Made by a program: the position numbers and the translations under genes. A stretch of DNA of 64,000 nt from Uloborus plumipes (lineage: Eukaryota; Arthropoda; Arachnida; Araneae; Uloboridae), in the NCBI GenBank assembly GCA_038373865.1, contig JAXGGA010000071.1:186001-250000 (forward strand), read 5' to 3'. Below the pieces are notes generated by a model. The model saw only the letters and a program-made list of their open reading frames with translations, ran no database searches and was not told the DNA's origin. Numbering within the stretch: position 1 is the first letter of the stretch; each line of letters begins with the position of its first letter. Below are positions 10,886 through 23,198 of the stretch, one piece after another.

Positions 10886-11056
10886 GGTCGGACATAAGGT
10901 CCGAAACCAAAAGGTCAGCGGACAGAAGGTCCACGCCCAAAGATCCGAGGGACAGAATATCCAGCGGACATAAGACCCGGCGTGCAAAAGATTCTCGGAC
11001 AGAAGGTCTCCCTTTTTGGAAAACTGAGACATAAGGTCCAGTTTTCTGAGGGTCCA
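10886..11056. repeat. Degenerate array of GGACATAAGGTCC-like units
   Basis: At least six irregularly spaced variants of GGACA(T/G)AAGGTCC occur here (for example GGACATAAGGTCC and GGACAGAAGGTCC). Each unit is itself partly palindromic. Spacing varies between about 17 and 30 bases, so this is not a simple satellite. Confidence 0.65.
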
Positions 11057-11834
11057 ATGAAGATGCCTATCGTTGCGCCCCTATCTCTTTAGAGCATAAA
11101 AAGCATCCACTGGTAATTGTGATAGCGAGTTACCAAGACGTGTCAGGACCAGTACCGTGTAATAAAACTTAAAAACAAAGCAATTTCAATAAAGATCAAA
11201 GTCCATCAAAACATTCGCTTTAAAAAACGAATAAAAAAATAAATAGATAAAAAAATGAAAGAAATAATCTAGCAAAAAAAAAAAGGATTCCTAAACATGC
11301 GAGTGCGCTGCCTGTAACTGATTCTACTGACCCCCTTGTTAAGAACACAGCTTAATTCCTTTTCAAAAACAGATTGAATATTTAAATTAATTCACCATTT
11401 TACGGCATTATTTCAAAATTCTTACACATATTTGAGAGCTATTAAAGGTCTCATCGCTTATTCTATTATTTCTCTCGCGCTCTATTTCATTCCAGTGTTA
11501 GTTTTGTCTACACAACCTGTCCATTTTCAGCCTTTCGCTGAAAACTTACCCCCCCCCCCCGTGCTAAAATGCTCCCGTGACCCTCAAAATGTGACCCCCC
11601 CTCTCTATTTAAGACGATCGCGCATCGCGCCATCGTGGAAGGGCCCCTCTGCTGGCCATCCGTATGGCGATGCCCCCGCGTTGGCGACGTATCGCCACAA
11701 CAGTGGGTAAAACTCTTTTTACTAAAATTGTTTCGCCAAATGATCTCCTAAATGTTGGCTTTTCCCGTTTCAAATCTTTGACGGACGGTGGTCGAAAAGT
11801 AGAAGCACTGATTTGTGTTGGAGTGTCCAAATCC
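11057..11834. other. No gene seen
   Basis: Contains a 12-base C run (11549-11560) and a locally GC-rich patch at 11600-11710 with repeated GGCGA/TCGCC words. No supported coding sequence. Confidence 0.4.
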
Positions 11835-11972
11835 TAGAATGGGCCACCTCTTGGCAACATTTTAAAATCTCGCTTACTTGGCAATTTTTACTTAATGCAA
11901 AACCAATTTGTTCCAGAAACCAAGATTTTCAACCGAGATTTTTAAAAGTCGTAAGAGGTGGGCTATTCTAAG
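11835..11972. mobile_element. Small 138-bp MITE-like inverted-repeat element
   Basis: The left end TAGAATGGGCCACCTCTTGG and the right end, complement TAGAATAGCCCACCTCTTAC, form an imperfect inverted repeat of about 20 bp. I found no convincing target duplication, so the superfamily is open. Confidence 0.5.
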
Positions 11973-13754
11973 ACCCACCCAAAAATTAAATCAACTCTAC
12001 TGTTTATCGAACTTTTCTGTTCAACAATTAACGTTTAACATGAAATTTTCAAATCAGCTACAGTTCATTACTGTGCCAAGTGCTATGCTTAAATAGAGGA
12101 GCTGATTCGATGTGATGTTGCCAATTTAAAAGTCAATTTCTCAGAATTTCAAATAAATTGTTTTTCTATCTTTTTTTTTCTTTTGAAATCCATGAGTAAT
12201 CAAGTTTATGTCCGAAAATAAACCCAAAAAGAATAATATGACACTGAAAATATTTGATTATTAGGTTCTAAATCACGCAGAAGTAATTTTTAAAAAAATA
12301 AATCAAAATTTTCACTTTAGAACTGGTTGTACTTTTTAACTGCAACCGCAGAACACAATGTTGACAAACAAAACACCTAAATATTTGAATTAACGTAATG
12401 GAGAAACAGTTTCCTGCTGTTTTTAGCATAATTCGTTAAAATCTGGGTAGTAAAATATAATCGAAAACAATTTCCATTGATCGTTGATGCTTTTCGACAA
12501 TCAAATTTAATCCACCATGTAACTTCAGTGGCAAAACAATAGTTTGTCCAGAAAATGGATCTGGTGTTATATTTTAAAGCATCCAGCTAAGCCTTGGAAA
12601 CTGAGCAAATTTGAATAATTAATATCTAATGTTCTAATTATCGGACAGAAACGTGACAAAACTTTTCTTTTTTATAAAAAAAATCCTTTCCAACGATATA
12701 TAACGTTAAGGGGTGGGGGAATATTTTGCCCCTTAATTAGGCGAAATATACCTAAATTAGTTAATTAAAAAAGAAATAATTCAAAATTTAGAATTTGGGC
12801 TTCGAGGTGCACGAGGGCGGGGTACGTTCGAATTTTTGAGCCAAGTTTCAGGTCTGTAGGTGCTGTGGGGGCTTCTGGCTAGCGGTTACAAACGTACAAA
12901 CAAACGAACACCGTCATCTTTATATATATAGATTGGAATGATCACAGATACAACAGAAAGGAATGTGGCACGATTAAAATCAGACTAAAGACAAAGTGTA
13001 ATTGGTTCTAATAGTGTTACATTTTTAAAAAAGAAAAACCTGTATACACTTATCTACTTAAGTTTGATATTGCAAACTACAGAGGAAAAATGTAACTCGA
13101 ATGGCAATTGCAATAACAAAGCAGCCTTTAACGTTTACCCTTTTTTTTTGTATTCCTTGTATTTCAGGATTTTTTTTTCTTTATTTTTACATTCAACTCT
13201 AAAACTGTAACTTTGCACTTGAAGAAAATTATTATTTAATATTCTATTTGACGATGCCATGCTTTTCTAGTTTATGTTACATGAAAGTGTGAAAAATGTA
13301 ATAAACGCATTGATTAAATTCACTTTTTTGTTATTTGACATTGGTATAATGAAGATGTTTTCGAAATGTGAATTTTATACTTATTTAGTAATTAATAATT
13401 TAAATTTCAAAACATATACATTTCTGATAGTAAACATTAAACCAACTATTTATCTTGTCATTAAATTTGAATACGTGGAATTCAAAAATGTTTAATTTTA
13501 CTTGACATACATCATTCTATTATACCTGGCGAGACCTTAACTTATTATGTTGATTTTTGCTTCAGATATCTCATGAGACTGTCAAACAGTTTTTAAGCCT
13601 TGTAATTTCCTAGTAGATTTGAACAATTTACATGTATCAAAAAAGGAAAAAAGAGTACATAAAATCACTCAATATATTTTAGATACTCTTATTTTTAAAA
13701 CTTAACATAAATAAATCCAAAAACTAGAAAAATAATTAGGTTGAAGTAATAATA
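11973..13754. other. Repeat-derived DNA without a gene
   Basis: Around 12880-12933 the sequence (ACAAACGTACAAACAAACG ... TATATATATAGAT) looks like the 3' end of the ACTAGCTG-type repeat. With the start-like word at 10264 it may mark an old, interrupted copy. No coding signal. Confidence 0.4.
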
Positions 13755-13952
13755 CTGCCGTGGGCAGATAAACCGCAGTATCTGCAAAAATGAGTTTTAG
13801 AGATATTTGAAGAAACGCGTTTTTGATTTCCCACAAACATCTATGAAACATTGAACTTCGAACATATACCGATATATTTTTTGGGTAATCGATTGAATTT
13901 TGATTTTGCAAGTGCAGAGAGAGGTAAAGCAGATACTGCCGTTTACCTGCCC
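13755..13952. mobile_element. CTGCCGTG-family MITE, copy 1 (right end truncated)
   Basis: Starts CTGCCGTGGGCAGATAAAC and ends with the complement of GGGCAGGTAAACGGCAG. The outermost bases of the right TIR are missing. It shares internal words with copies at 18032-18279 and 33793-34030 (for example a GAAGAAACG segment after the left TIR). Confidence 0.7.
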
Positions 13953-14583
13953 TTTTCACTCTAAATGTCACGCGGAATTGACTGGCAGTCGGCAGTAACT
14001 GCACAGTATGCTACTAAATGTCCAGTATTTATATATTCGACAACATGCGGAGTAGATATGTTATTACGAAATATATTATTGCATTGTGAATGATATGTTT
14101 TATTTAAAAATATACATAAATACCGTGTATCCACTTGATATAGATTTAATATAAACGAACACGAAATATAAATAAAAAATATAATGAAACTGTATTGTAT
14201 TATGCAAAATATTAAGCAAAACTTGATGATTCTTCAGACATTTTTACTTCCTTTTACTTAGTAAAAAAAGTATTGTGATCACAAAGAAAATTTCACTCAA
14301 AATTCGGTCTAAATTTTGATTTTGCTCACCTCCGAATGAATGTTGAGTAGTTTTTTTCGACCTATCAGCACGTGCATATGTACCTACTAACATATAAACA
14401 GCCGAAATATCCTTTTCGACCATGCCCCAGTTAATTACGACGAGTTTTCTCGTGACGTCTGTATATACGTATGTATGTGCGTATGTATTATGCATGTCGC
14501 ATAACTCAAAAACTTTTTGCCGTAGAAGCTTCTAGTTTGGTATGTAGGCTCTGAGGGTGGTCTAGTTGTGCACCTCTCCTTGT

Positions 14584-15782
14584 GGTTGCATTCGAATGTT
14601 CCCAAGGGGGTCTTTTACCCCTTTGTGGGGTAAATCAATGTTAATTTCAATGCAGATTGAGTGATATGATTTGGTGCAACCACTTGGCGATATATCGCCA
14701 AACTTTTGGTCGCCAAGTGTTTGCCGCCAAGTTGGCGACAAATTTGGCGAAAAAATGATTTTTTTTTAAAATTTGGATTCAATTTGGCGCTATTGGGCAC
14801 ATTTTGCGAAAAATTCACTGAATCATGTTAAAATCGGCGATATTTAGAAAATAAATCATTGTAAAACATTATTTTGCATTGATTCGTGACAAACTGGGGG
14901 TGTAAATGTTTGAATTGTTATCTTGCTCACTCTAATGCACTATTTTAACACTTGAGGCATTTATTATGGAATTTAAACGTAAAAGGAAGTAGTGTGGCGT
15001 TCACAATAGATGTTTTAAAATTACTACAAATCAGTTAATGCTTTGTACTTTGTATCAAAACAAGAAATCACTTTGAGAAAAAGAGCGCTTGAAATGCTTG
15101 TTGTGATGACGATTTTTTTCATAGTACTATTAAAAATGCAACAGCTAGGGATTAAACTGCAAAAACTATCGTCTGTTAGTATGAAAGCAACTGTAATTAA
15201 AAGAAAACAAAACAATGTAAATAAAATCATTTCATTGCTGCATTTTTGTTTGTCGTCTGCCAAGTTTGGCTTGTGTATCTTTGAAATCGTGAAAAATATT
15301 GTCTGCTAGTGGAGAGAAACTTTATTTGAAAGAAAAAAAAATCTGGTATGGACCCCACACTACTTCCTTTTACGTGTAAATTTCTTAGTAGATGCCTTAA
15401 GTGTTAAAATGATGCTTGGAATGAGCAAGATAACAATTGAAACATTTACGCACCTAATGTGCCACGAAACAATGCAAAAAATTATTTATAACGATTCATT
15501 TTCTAAATATCGCCGATTTTAGCATCATTCTGAGGATTTTTCGCAAAATATCGCCAATAGTGCTACATTGAACTCAAACTCATAAAATAATTTTTTCGCC
15601 AAATTTGTCGCCAATTTGGCGATATGTCACCAAGTTGGCGACAAGCACTTGGCGACCAAAAGCTTGGCGATATATCGCCAAGTGGTAACGCCAATTTATA
15701 TCACTTAAGTCTGCATTGATATTAACACTGATTCACCCCAAAAAGGAATAAAACACCCCCTTGGGAACATTCAAGTGCAACC
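14584..15782. mobile_element. 1.2-kb foldback element with GGCGA/TCGCC-rich arms
   Basis: The left arm (14584-15001) and right arm (15351-15782) are inverted copies around a unique 349-bp centre. The arms contain a cluster of short palindromes built on TTGGCGA/TCGCCAA, such as TTGGCGATATATCGCCAA. Two overlapping frames on opposite strands fill the centre (15024-15309), but neither resembles a known protein. The outer ends are diverged and I could not fix a target duplication. Confidence 0.75.
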
Positions 15783-15910
15783 AATGACCTCCCGTGACCT
15801 CCCATTAGGGCACCCCTACTTTCGCTCAGTTTAGGTACAAAGGAAAACGGTTTTTGCGGCTTGATGCAAGTTTTGCACAGCGATTCATATTATGTTCATC
15901 CTGCAGACAT

Positions 15911-16113
15911 GCAGATACTGCCGTTTACCTGCCCAAAGTAACGAAAAATGCAGTTACTGCTAATTACCATTGGTTAAAAAACAGTTTTTTTTCATCGGAA
16001 ACCAAAAAAAGATGCTTGTACCATAAAACTAATGTAACATAGATTTCAAAAATGCAAAAAAAAAATAAAAATCGAAAAATTTGCAGTTACTGCCCTTTAC
16101 CTGTCCACGGCAG
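15911..16113. mobile_element. CTGCCGTG-family MITE, copy 2 (rearranged)
   Basis: Holds the right-end words GCAGATACTGCCGTTTACC (15911) and again GCAGTTACTGCCCTTTACC, ending CCACGGCAG at 16113. It looks like a partial or tandemly rearranged copy. Confidence 0.6.
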
Positions 16114-17129
16114 AGTAGACGTAATATAGAAAAAATTTAATCATACACATTAAAAACTCAGCAGAGTCAAAATTGCGAACAAATTAATAAACGGTGTATC
16201 ACAACTCTAAACTTTACAACCTTCGAAAAAATAACACGAAAATAATTTAAAATAAACCGTAAACAGATGCATGTTTTGAATAAAAGTATGTTTGAATGTC
16301 AACTGTTTTGAAAGGCATGTTTTACAAACATTTTGCAGATGCTATGATGTAGTATATGAGGTAAGGAACAGTAATTTAATGCACGTATATTAATTTACGA
16401 ATTGCATAATGAGACTTACTGGGTCTTCTCGTAGACTCAATTTAATGTAACTAAGCTTCAAAAAAATAAAAACAACTGCTGCTCAGACAAGGAAATACAA
16501 AGTCAAACAAAGTCATCATACGTATCGTCCCCCAAAAAACCCACCTTTCATAAGTAACAATTACATCAACTCCGTGCTAGAAGATTCTTTGTTGTTTCCA
16601 GCTCTGAGAAACAGCTTTCTGGATGGCACTTCAGCTACGTTGTTGTGTGTCCTTGATCCCATGGAAGTTGAGAAAGAGGAAGAGAGTAAGAAGGGTTTTT
16701 TTTCTTTGCTTGGGGGGGGGACTCCTTTTAAATTTCAATAGACACAAGTTCAATGGTTTCAATAATTCACGTTATTTTTTCCTTGTGTTTTATTTTCATT
16801 GGTCCCCCCCCCCTTTATTCGTTTTTATCAGGTATGAATTTTTTTACCAAAATGCATATATTTCTTTAATCGGGGAGGGGGAGGGGGGATCGTCTTAAGA
16901 TTGGACAATGCTTCTAGTAGCAAAAGAGTATCACATTGAAATCATTTGAGTCAACCAAGACTCATTTCTTCCTTCTTCGGCAACGATTTAATGCCTTGAT
17001 AAAAAAGGTATACTAAGGCTTTTACACATTAGCAAAACTTTTACCGAAAGGATATTTCTATTTAAATATTTATCTCGTTAAAATGTGTACAAATTCAATT
17101 TATATTGTGAAAAACAAACATGTCATCAT
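16114..17129. other. No gene seen
   Basis: AT-rich, with a 9-base G run at 16712-16720 and an 11-base C run at 16804-16814. A 91-codon frame at 16623-16898 is low-complexity and unsupported. Confidence 0.4.
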
Positions 17130-17404
17130 GCCGGCCACCTTGTCTAGTGGTTAGAGCAGTCTGCCATGGATGGTGTGGTCCCGGGTTCGAGTCCCGGCTT
17201 GGGCATGGATGTGCTTTCTCTCTCCTGTCCTTTCTTTGTATGAATGTGTTGTAGTGAAAGGTTGCCTACCCTATAAACGATTACCCATGGCGTGCGTGTA
17301 TTGTGGAAGTCGGATTTCATACCAAATAACGGTGCAGTTGGAAAAGTGAAGCAGCGCACTCCAAATTGAAAATCTGTCTGGCATACGACAAAAAAAAAAT
17401 ATAC
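17130..17404 (+). mobile_element. tRNA-derived SINE
   Basis: The 5' part is tRNA-like. It has an A-box-like TGTCTAGTGGTTAGAGC near 17141, then a perfect Pol III B box GGTTCGAGTCC at 17184-17194, framed by a T-stem CCGGG/CCCGG. A roughly 200-bp unrelated body follows, ending in an A-rich tail (17390-17399). CATCAT on both sides (17124-17129 and 17405-17410) is a likely target duplication. It would be transcribed by RNA polymerase III and moved by a LINE reverse transcriptase. It is not a functional tRNA, because no sound acceptor stem or anticodon arm is visible. Confidence 0.82.
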
Positions 17405-17410
17405 CATCAT

Positions 17411-18031
17411 ACTGATATTTAATAAGCGAACGTAATAAGGAAGGAGACGAAAATTAAATTCATACTTGTTTTTCAGCTTATTGGAATAGTTGAGCTTAAC
17501 ACTGTTCTTTTATAATTAAAAATAAACATTATATTTTTAAAGATTTCAGTAAAAATGATTGGATTTAAAATTATATTAGAAGTTCAAGAATTCTTGAAGA
17601 GAACCGAAAGCAAATGTCTTTGCTTTCTGTAAAATTTGCTTTTAAAAATACGCAACCGAAATTCTTTATCTTAAAAACTATCCAGCAACTAAATCCTAGC
17701 TTTTGGAAAAAAAAAAACAATAGCGGAATCTGCCTTAAAGTTAATTATGCTTTCCTTAAATGCTGAATTCTATAGTTTTAAAACTAAAATCTTTAAAAGG
17801 GGGCTAGGACTGAAAACTAAAAGACAAGTTACAAATTGCACTACTTCAGAGAAATATTACATTTGACAATTTTTATGGTTCGTAAAAAGCTGAAGAATTG
17901 TTAGTTCAATTAATTGTAGTTATATGATGTAATTTATAACGTTTGAATTTCATATTTTGTCTGTATTTGAAAATTTGCCTAAAGGAAAGAAGAAGAAAGA
18001 AAAGTAAAACATATTCAACACCAGCACCATT
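17411..18031. other. No gene seen
   Basis: AT-rich sequence between the SINE and the next MITE, without recognised content. Confidence 0.4.
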
Positions 18032-18279
18032 CTGCCCTGGGAATTTAAAGAACAGTATCTACAGAAAGGAATTCTTGAGACTTTTGAACAAATATGTTTT
18101 GGATTCCATACCAACAATAGGAATTTATTAGAATTGGAAACTTTTTTTCATGCTATATTTTCAGCGGAAACCAAATAAGCTTGTACAATACAGTTAGAAT
18201 ACAGTTAGATTACAAAAAAGGGAAAAGTGAAAAATGAATTTTTTTTTTGCAGATACTCACTTTTATCTTCCCACGGCAG
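18032..18279. mobile_element. CTGCCGTG-family MITE, copy 3 (248 bp)
   Basis: Left end CTGCCCTGGGAATTTAAAG, right end ATCTTCCCACGGCAG. The interior shares TTTCAGCGGAAA and CATACCAACAA words with copy 4 at 33793, in the same order. Confidence 0.75.
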
Positions 18280-19760
18280 CATTAGTATTCGTAATAATTT
18301 GACTTTAAGTAACACCTGCAATCTTTTAAAACTAGGCTAAATAGTTCAAGCAAGTAGTTTTGTTATTAATATTCGGAGTAATGACAAGAACTCATTACTG
18401 AAAAATTGCTCATTTACAGTCATTTCATTGAAATTTACAGGCGCTATGTTATATTACTTATGGAATAGCTTACTTATTTATTGTATACTTTTTATTTTGC
18501 AGACAGCACATCTCGTAGCATTTTATCTATTTTTTTCCTCAAACTAATGGTGTTTTGCTGAACTTTACGTAAATTAAAAATAGAAAATTTTAACTATTAT
18601 GATTGCCCTACACGTTGAAAATTAGTTTGAGATTTTACACTGTTTATCAATAAATCACATGGTCATTAAGATTACGAGTATCTTGTACAGAAAGCAATCT
18701 TGTAAGCCATCACTGTAAATAAGCTCCAATACTATTCTTAATCGCATGAAAGTGATCCGAAAATTCAAAATTTGAACTTTCTTAGAGGGCCCCAAAGAAG
18801 CTCATCGCAGAAAGCTCTTTCACAGTAAGGTTCATTTCCTTAATAGGACAGGAATCTACACAGATAGTTACTTTAGAAAATCTCAGAAGAATGCGCAATA
18901 AAAATCTCAAAATGTGTCTTTGTGCTTTTATCTCTTCATTTTATGAGGTGCTTTAACTTTTATGGCATTTCAACGTTACTTAAACGAGGTAGTTCTTACT
19001 TTTTTCTGCTCTTTGATGAAGAATTTCACCATTTAATTCATGCAATTCATTAAAAATCTTAACTAAGTAATCAGATTTAATTTATGTAACAATTTATATT
19101 ATTTTATTCACTCTAAATTATACTTTTGATATAAACTTGTTTGATAAGATTACTTTAAGAGCCGTCATAAAGACAAGTTGTAAGACATTTTTTAACTGTT
19201 GAATATTTATTGTCAGCTTTAAACACTTTCTATTCGCAATGTTCAAGATTTTATTATTCCTTCTCTATACGGCTTAGAGCATAAATACTTACACACCCTA
19301 TCTATTTCAGTGAAAGGTTCTCACTATAAGTTTTTTAATGAAAATTAAGAATTGCAAAAAAAATGTTTATTACGTAAAATTTACTTTATGAAAAATAACC
19401 AATGAAGTATATTACGTATCACCTTTTTGTTTTCACAACACTCTTACGTCTTCCATATTATTTATGCGTGCGAAAGAAGTCCATTGGAACGACCGTGTTC
19501 GACAATGGGAGGTGGTATACAACCTCAGATTGCATTTAAAAGGTTTCAACGGATAAAAACATCACGTATAAAAAACATCCCGCAAAAAAAGAACTTTTTT
19601 TTTTTTTTTTTTGCTGACTAAAATAAATTGACTCTTTTTAAGGCCAATTTCTTGTATTAATGCTAAATTAAAACATTTTTAATTAATATTTCTCAAGAAA
19701 ATGAACTCTTCTTGGCTGTCAGGTTATTGAACGCATTTAACTTTTTGTAACTTGCTGTTT
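18280..19760. other. No gene seen
   Basis: AT-rich sequence with no coding frame above background and no repeat that I can name. Confidence 0.4.
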
Positions 19761-22700
19761 TAGTCCAGTAGAAATAGCGTTAGGGGTCGAACAAATTGCA
19801 ACAGAAACGAAACCTACTGGAACAGGTAGGTAATAGGCTCCTAATGAACATACTAAAAGTACACATTCGTACTGGTGGGACAAATATGTTTTTTTGGCCG
19901 CCATCTTGAAAAATCAGAAAAAAAATTCAAAAATTCAAAAAAATTATGTGTGGTATCAAATGAAAGGAAATTTCAAGCTAAAAAGTAATAAAATGTGGGA
20001 CATTTAAAGTAAAGTGAAGATACTGAAAATATACACCTGTACTGTCGCGCAAAATGCGATTTTTTTAGCCGCCATCTTTAAAACTATGAAAAAAATAAAT
20101 AAAAAAAAATCATATGTGGTATCAAATAAAAGGAAATTCCATACCAAAACGGAATATTACATCTAATATATAAAGAAATGTGAGCAATCTAAAAATATAT
20201 ACCCGTACGGTAGCGAGAAATGCTTTTTTTCAGTCGCCATATGTTGGAAAAGCGTGGACTTTTTTTAAAAACAAAATGTATCATAATGTGGTTTCAAATG
20301 AAAGGAAATTTCACACTGAAAAAGAATATTAATGGGATAGAAAATCAAAATTGGTATAAAGATGAAATAGGTAGGAAAATGCAAAACAATTAAACGTACA
20401 TAAGCTTCTATTTACGTCTCAAGTGCTAAAAAACTGTTACATTAAATTACGCAAAGAATTCCCAAGGTCTTTTTGGTTTCCAACAAAAGATGTGACATTG
20501 CACATCGATGTGCACATCGAACAAACACTCATGAAATGCACAAAAAGTCGCTCTGGCATGACACGGGGAAGAGGAATGACTGAAAGTCAACGTGCAACCT
20601 GGATTTTGAGCCATTCTAGTTGTAGCGAAGTGACATGTTCACTAAGCTTGCTGACCAATGTTTCACGCAATGGCAGTGAACAACATATCGATTTGACAGA
20701 TGCAAGGATGGAAAGATATTTTGAAGCATACAAAGCGATTCTTCGTAGACCACAATCCATTTGCTGCTCTTTCAAGTGGTTTATGAAACATTTTTAACGG
20801 AATAACGGATATCAAAAGCAAAGTTACTGTAGAAAATGCTGATATCATTGGAAAAAACATCCAAGATAAACTCACAGGTAAGTGTTTTAAAGATGAAACT
20901 TTACTGAAATCAGACCAAGCAGTAACTATGAAAGCACTAACAAAAGGAATTATCATTGCTGGTGAGACTCACTACATAGATTCACGTTTATTGACACAGA
21001 GGATGCTTGCCTGTATCTCTTTAGATAGTGCTCAAGATGCAAGTGAGTTTTTCAGTAATGAATTGTTTACTTTACCAACTGCACTATTTGACCATAGTAC
21101 CCAGATGATGAGAAAAACAGATAAATCTTCATTGGCAAGGTTATTAGATACATTAAATGTAAATACAATTCAGTTGCATCAGAGCACTTCCTTCGTTCTT
21201 GATGGAGGTGCATTAGTTCACCAATTACCATGGTCCGCTTCTGCAACATTTGGAGATGTTGTAAGTAAGTACGAATCATTTGTGAACAAAAGATATGGAA
21301 AAGTGACCGTAGTGTTCGATGGGTATAAGAAACCCAACATAAAAGATATGGAGCACAGATTGCGCATAAAGCAGTCATGAGTTAAAATAATATTCGATGA
21401 AAATTCACCAATATTTATGAAAAAAGACAAATTTTTTTCCAACTCTGTAAACAAACAACGTTTTGTCAAGATACTGGCTAGTTGTTTTGAAAGGAAAGGT
21501 CATTCTGTGATTCAAGCGGAAGGTGATGCAGACACGGTGATAGTTCATGAAGCTTTAAAACTAGCCCAGCACCAACATGTGACAGTAGTTGCGGATGATG
21601 CAGATATTTTAATTCTTTTACTGTATCATTCCTCTAAGAATATTTTAATGCAGTCTGCCAAACAGTCGGATAAAGTTCATGACATCCAAGCGATTAAAAT
21701 ATCAATCGGAGGGAAAGCTTTTTACCCTTTGTTCGCGCATTGACAGGGTGTGACACCACCAGTGCCTTATTTGGCAAAAGTAAATCCTCTGTTTTCAAAA
21801 ATGTAATAAAATCTTGCACTCTAAGCGATTGAGCTTGCAATTTTGGATCATTGAAGGATGTTACAAAAGAATATTTGGTTGAAATTGGTTGTAAGATAAT
21901 TGTGTCAATATATGGAGGTAACATTGACACAGACCACTTAAATGCACTTCGCTACGACCAATACCTTAAGAAAATAGCTTCAGCTAAAAACTAATTTGAA
22001 ATTGCTCGCTTGCCTCCAACACAAAATGCAGCAAAATATCACTTATATCGAGTACATTTGCAGTGCTTCATTCGGAAAAACTTTGAACTACAAACTCCTG
22101 ATCCTCACTTTGGGGTTGGCAGTTGGTAGATGGAGAATTTCAGCCGATATCGACAGACTTGAGCCCCGCACAAGATAAACTCTTAAACATAATTAAATGT
22201 ACCTGCCAAAGTACACTAGTAGAACCATGTAACACTACAAAATGTACATGCCGTCGATATGGACTTCCATGTTCTGTAGTTTGTAGAAACTGTTGTGGAA
22301 AGAACTGCACAAACACAGGAGACATTTTGGATTTTGATACTGATGATGATGATATTTCCTTTTTAATTATGTAAATATTTTATTTTGTGAAAATTTTTTA
22401 ATTGCATGTTTTTTTTTATGCTTTCAATTTCGGAAATTGTTTAATCATCCAATTAAACTTTTAAAGAAAATGTATTTGTTTAATCTTGATAAAGATATAC
22501 TTGGAGGCAAAGTTATTCAGTTTTTATGCTTCTTAGATTAATAAATAATGTTTTTAACAGAATAAAAGATTTTAGTGCTCCATTTAATTATTTTCATTTA
22601 TTAGTCTAAACCAAAATCATTATTCTTTTTCAATAAGAAATGTCCTATCATTAAATACCATATAATGATATGTTTTGTTTTCAAAAAATCTACTCTTTTC

Positions 22701-23198
22701 CAAGACGGCGACTAAAAAAAAGCATTTCCCGCTACGGATGTATATTTTTAGACTGCTCAGTTTACCTTAAATATTAGATATTATTTTCAATTTCAGCATG
22801 AAATTTCATTTCATTTGATACCACATACGATTTTTTTGTTATTATTATGTTTTTTTCACGATTTTCAAGATGGCGGCCAAGAAAACCGCATTTTGAGTGA
22901 CATTAAAGGTGTATATTTTTATTATCTCTTCACTTTACTTTAAATATTCAATGTTTTATTCCTTTTTAGCTTGAAATTTCCTTTTATTTGATACCATACA
23001 TAATGTTTTTGAATTTTTGAAATTTTTTCTTGATTTTTCAAGATGGCGGCCAAAAAAAAACATATTTGTCCCACCAGTACGGATGTATACTTTTAGTATG
23101 TTCATTAAAAGCCTATTATCTATCATTTCCACCAGGTTTCGTTTCTGTTGCAATTTGTTCGACCCCAAGGTGTTTTTTGGCTTATTTCTACTGCACTA
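19761..23198. mobile_element. 3.4-kb long-TIR element with an XPG/FEN-like gene remnant
   Basis: The left TIR (about 19761-20360) and right TIR (about 22600-23198) are inverted copies, starting near TAGT(C/G)CAGTAGAAATA and sharing GGGGTCGAACAAATTGCAAC. Each TIR is built of three divergent tandem units of roughly 180 bp. Each unit carries a GCCGCCATCTT-like word followed by a GTGGTATCAAATGAAAGGAAA-like word. Between the TIRs lies a frameshifted protein remnant (20423-22374). Long composite TIRs imply a DNA-transposon-like unit, but I see no DDE/D transposase and no clear target duplication. Confidence 0.85.
20423..22374 (+). pseudogene. Broken gene with XPG/FEN-1-like motifs and a C-terminal Cys cluster
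   Basis: Pieces in several frames run in one direction. 20423-20760 is an acidic/Ser-rich N-terminal part. 20787-21377 contains a VLDGGAL-like acidic start and VTVVFDGYKKP, which resembles the XPG N-region FDG motif. An in-frame TGA (21378-21380) interrupts it. 21381-21740 continues the same frame with EGDADT and VVADDADIL, like the XPG internal acidic motifs. A frameshift near 21737 leads to an ALTGCDTTSALFG block, and a further stop lies at 21830. The last piece (22123-22374) has a CTC/CRRYGLPC/CCGKNC cysteine cluster and an acidic tail. The four acidic groups match the metal-binding pattern of PIN/FEN nucleases. Function is inferred from motifs only. This copy has at least two frameshifts and two stops and is dead. 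Confidence 0.6.

Noticed and set aside
10886..11056. CRISPR-like array
   Set aside because: Units are short, degenerate and irregularly spaced, and the genome is eukaryotic.
15024..15309. Two overlapping opposite-strand frames in the foldback centre as genes
   Set aside because: Hydrophobic or Lys-rich low-complexity peptides with no recognised domain.
17130..17205. Functional tRNA gene
   Set aside because: A and B boxes are present, but acceptor-stem pairing and a clear anticodon arm are missing, and an A-tailed SINE body follows.
17144..17410. 88-codon minus-strand frame
   Set aside because: It is the antisense of the tRNA-like SINE; its peptide is translated B-box sequence.
21378..21380. 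In-frame TGA read as selenocysteine in the XPG-like gene
   Set aside because: The gene has other stops and frameshifts, and no SECIS-like element was noticed; decay is simpler.
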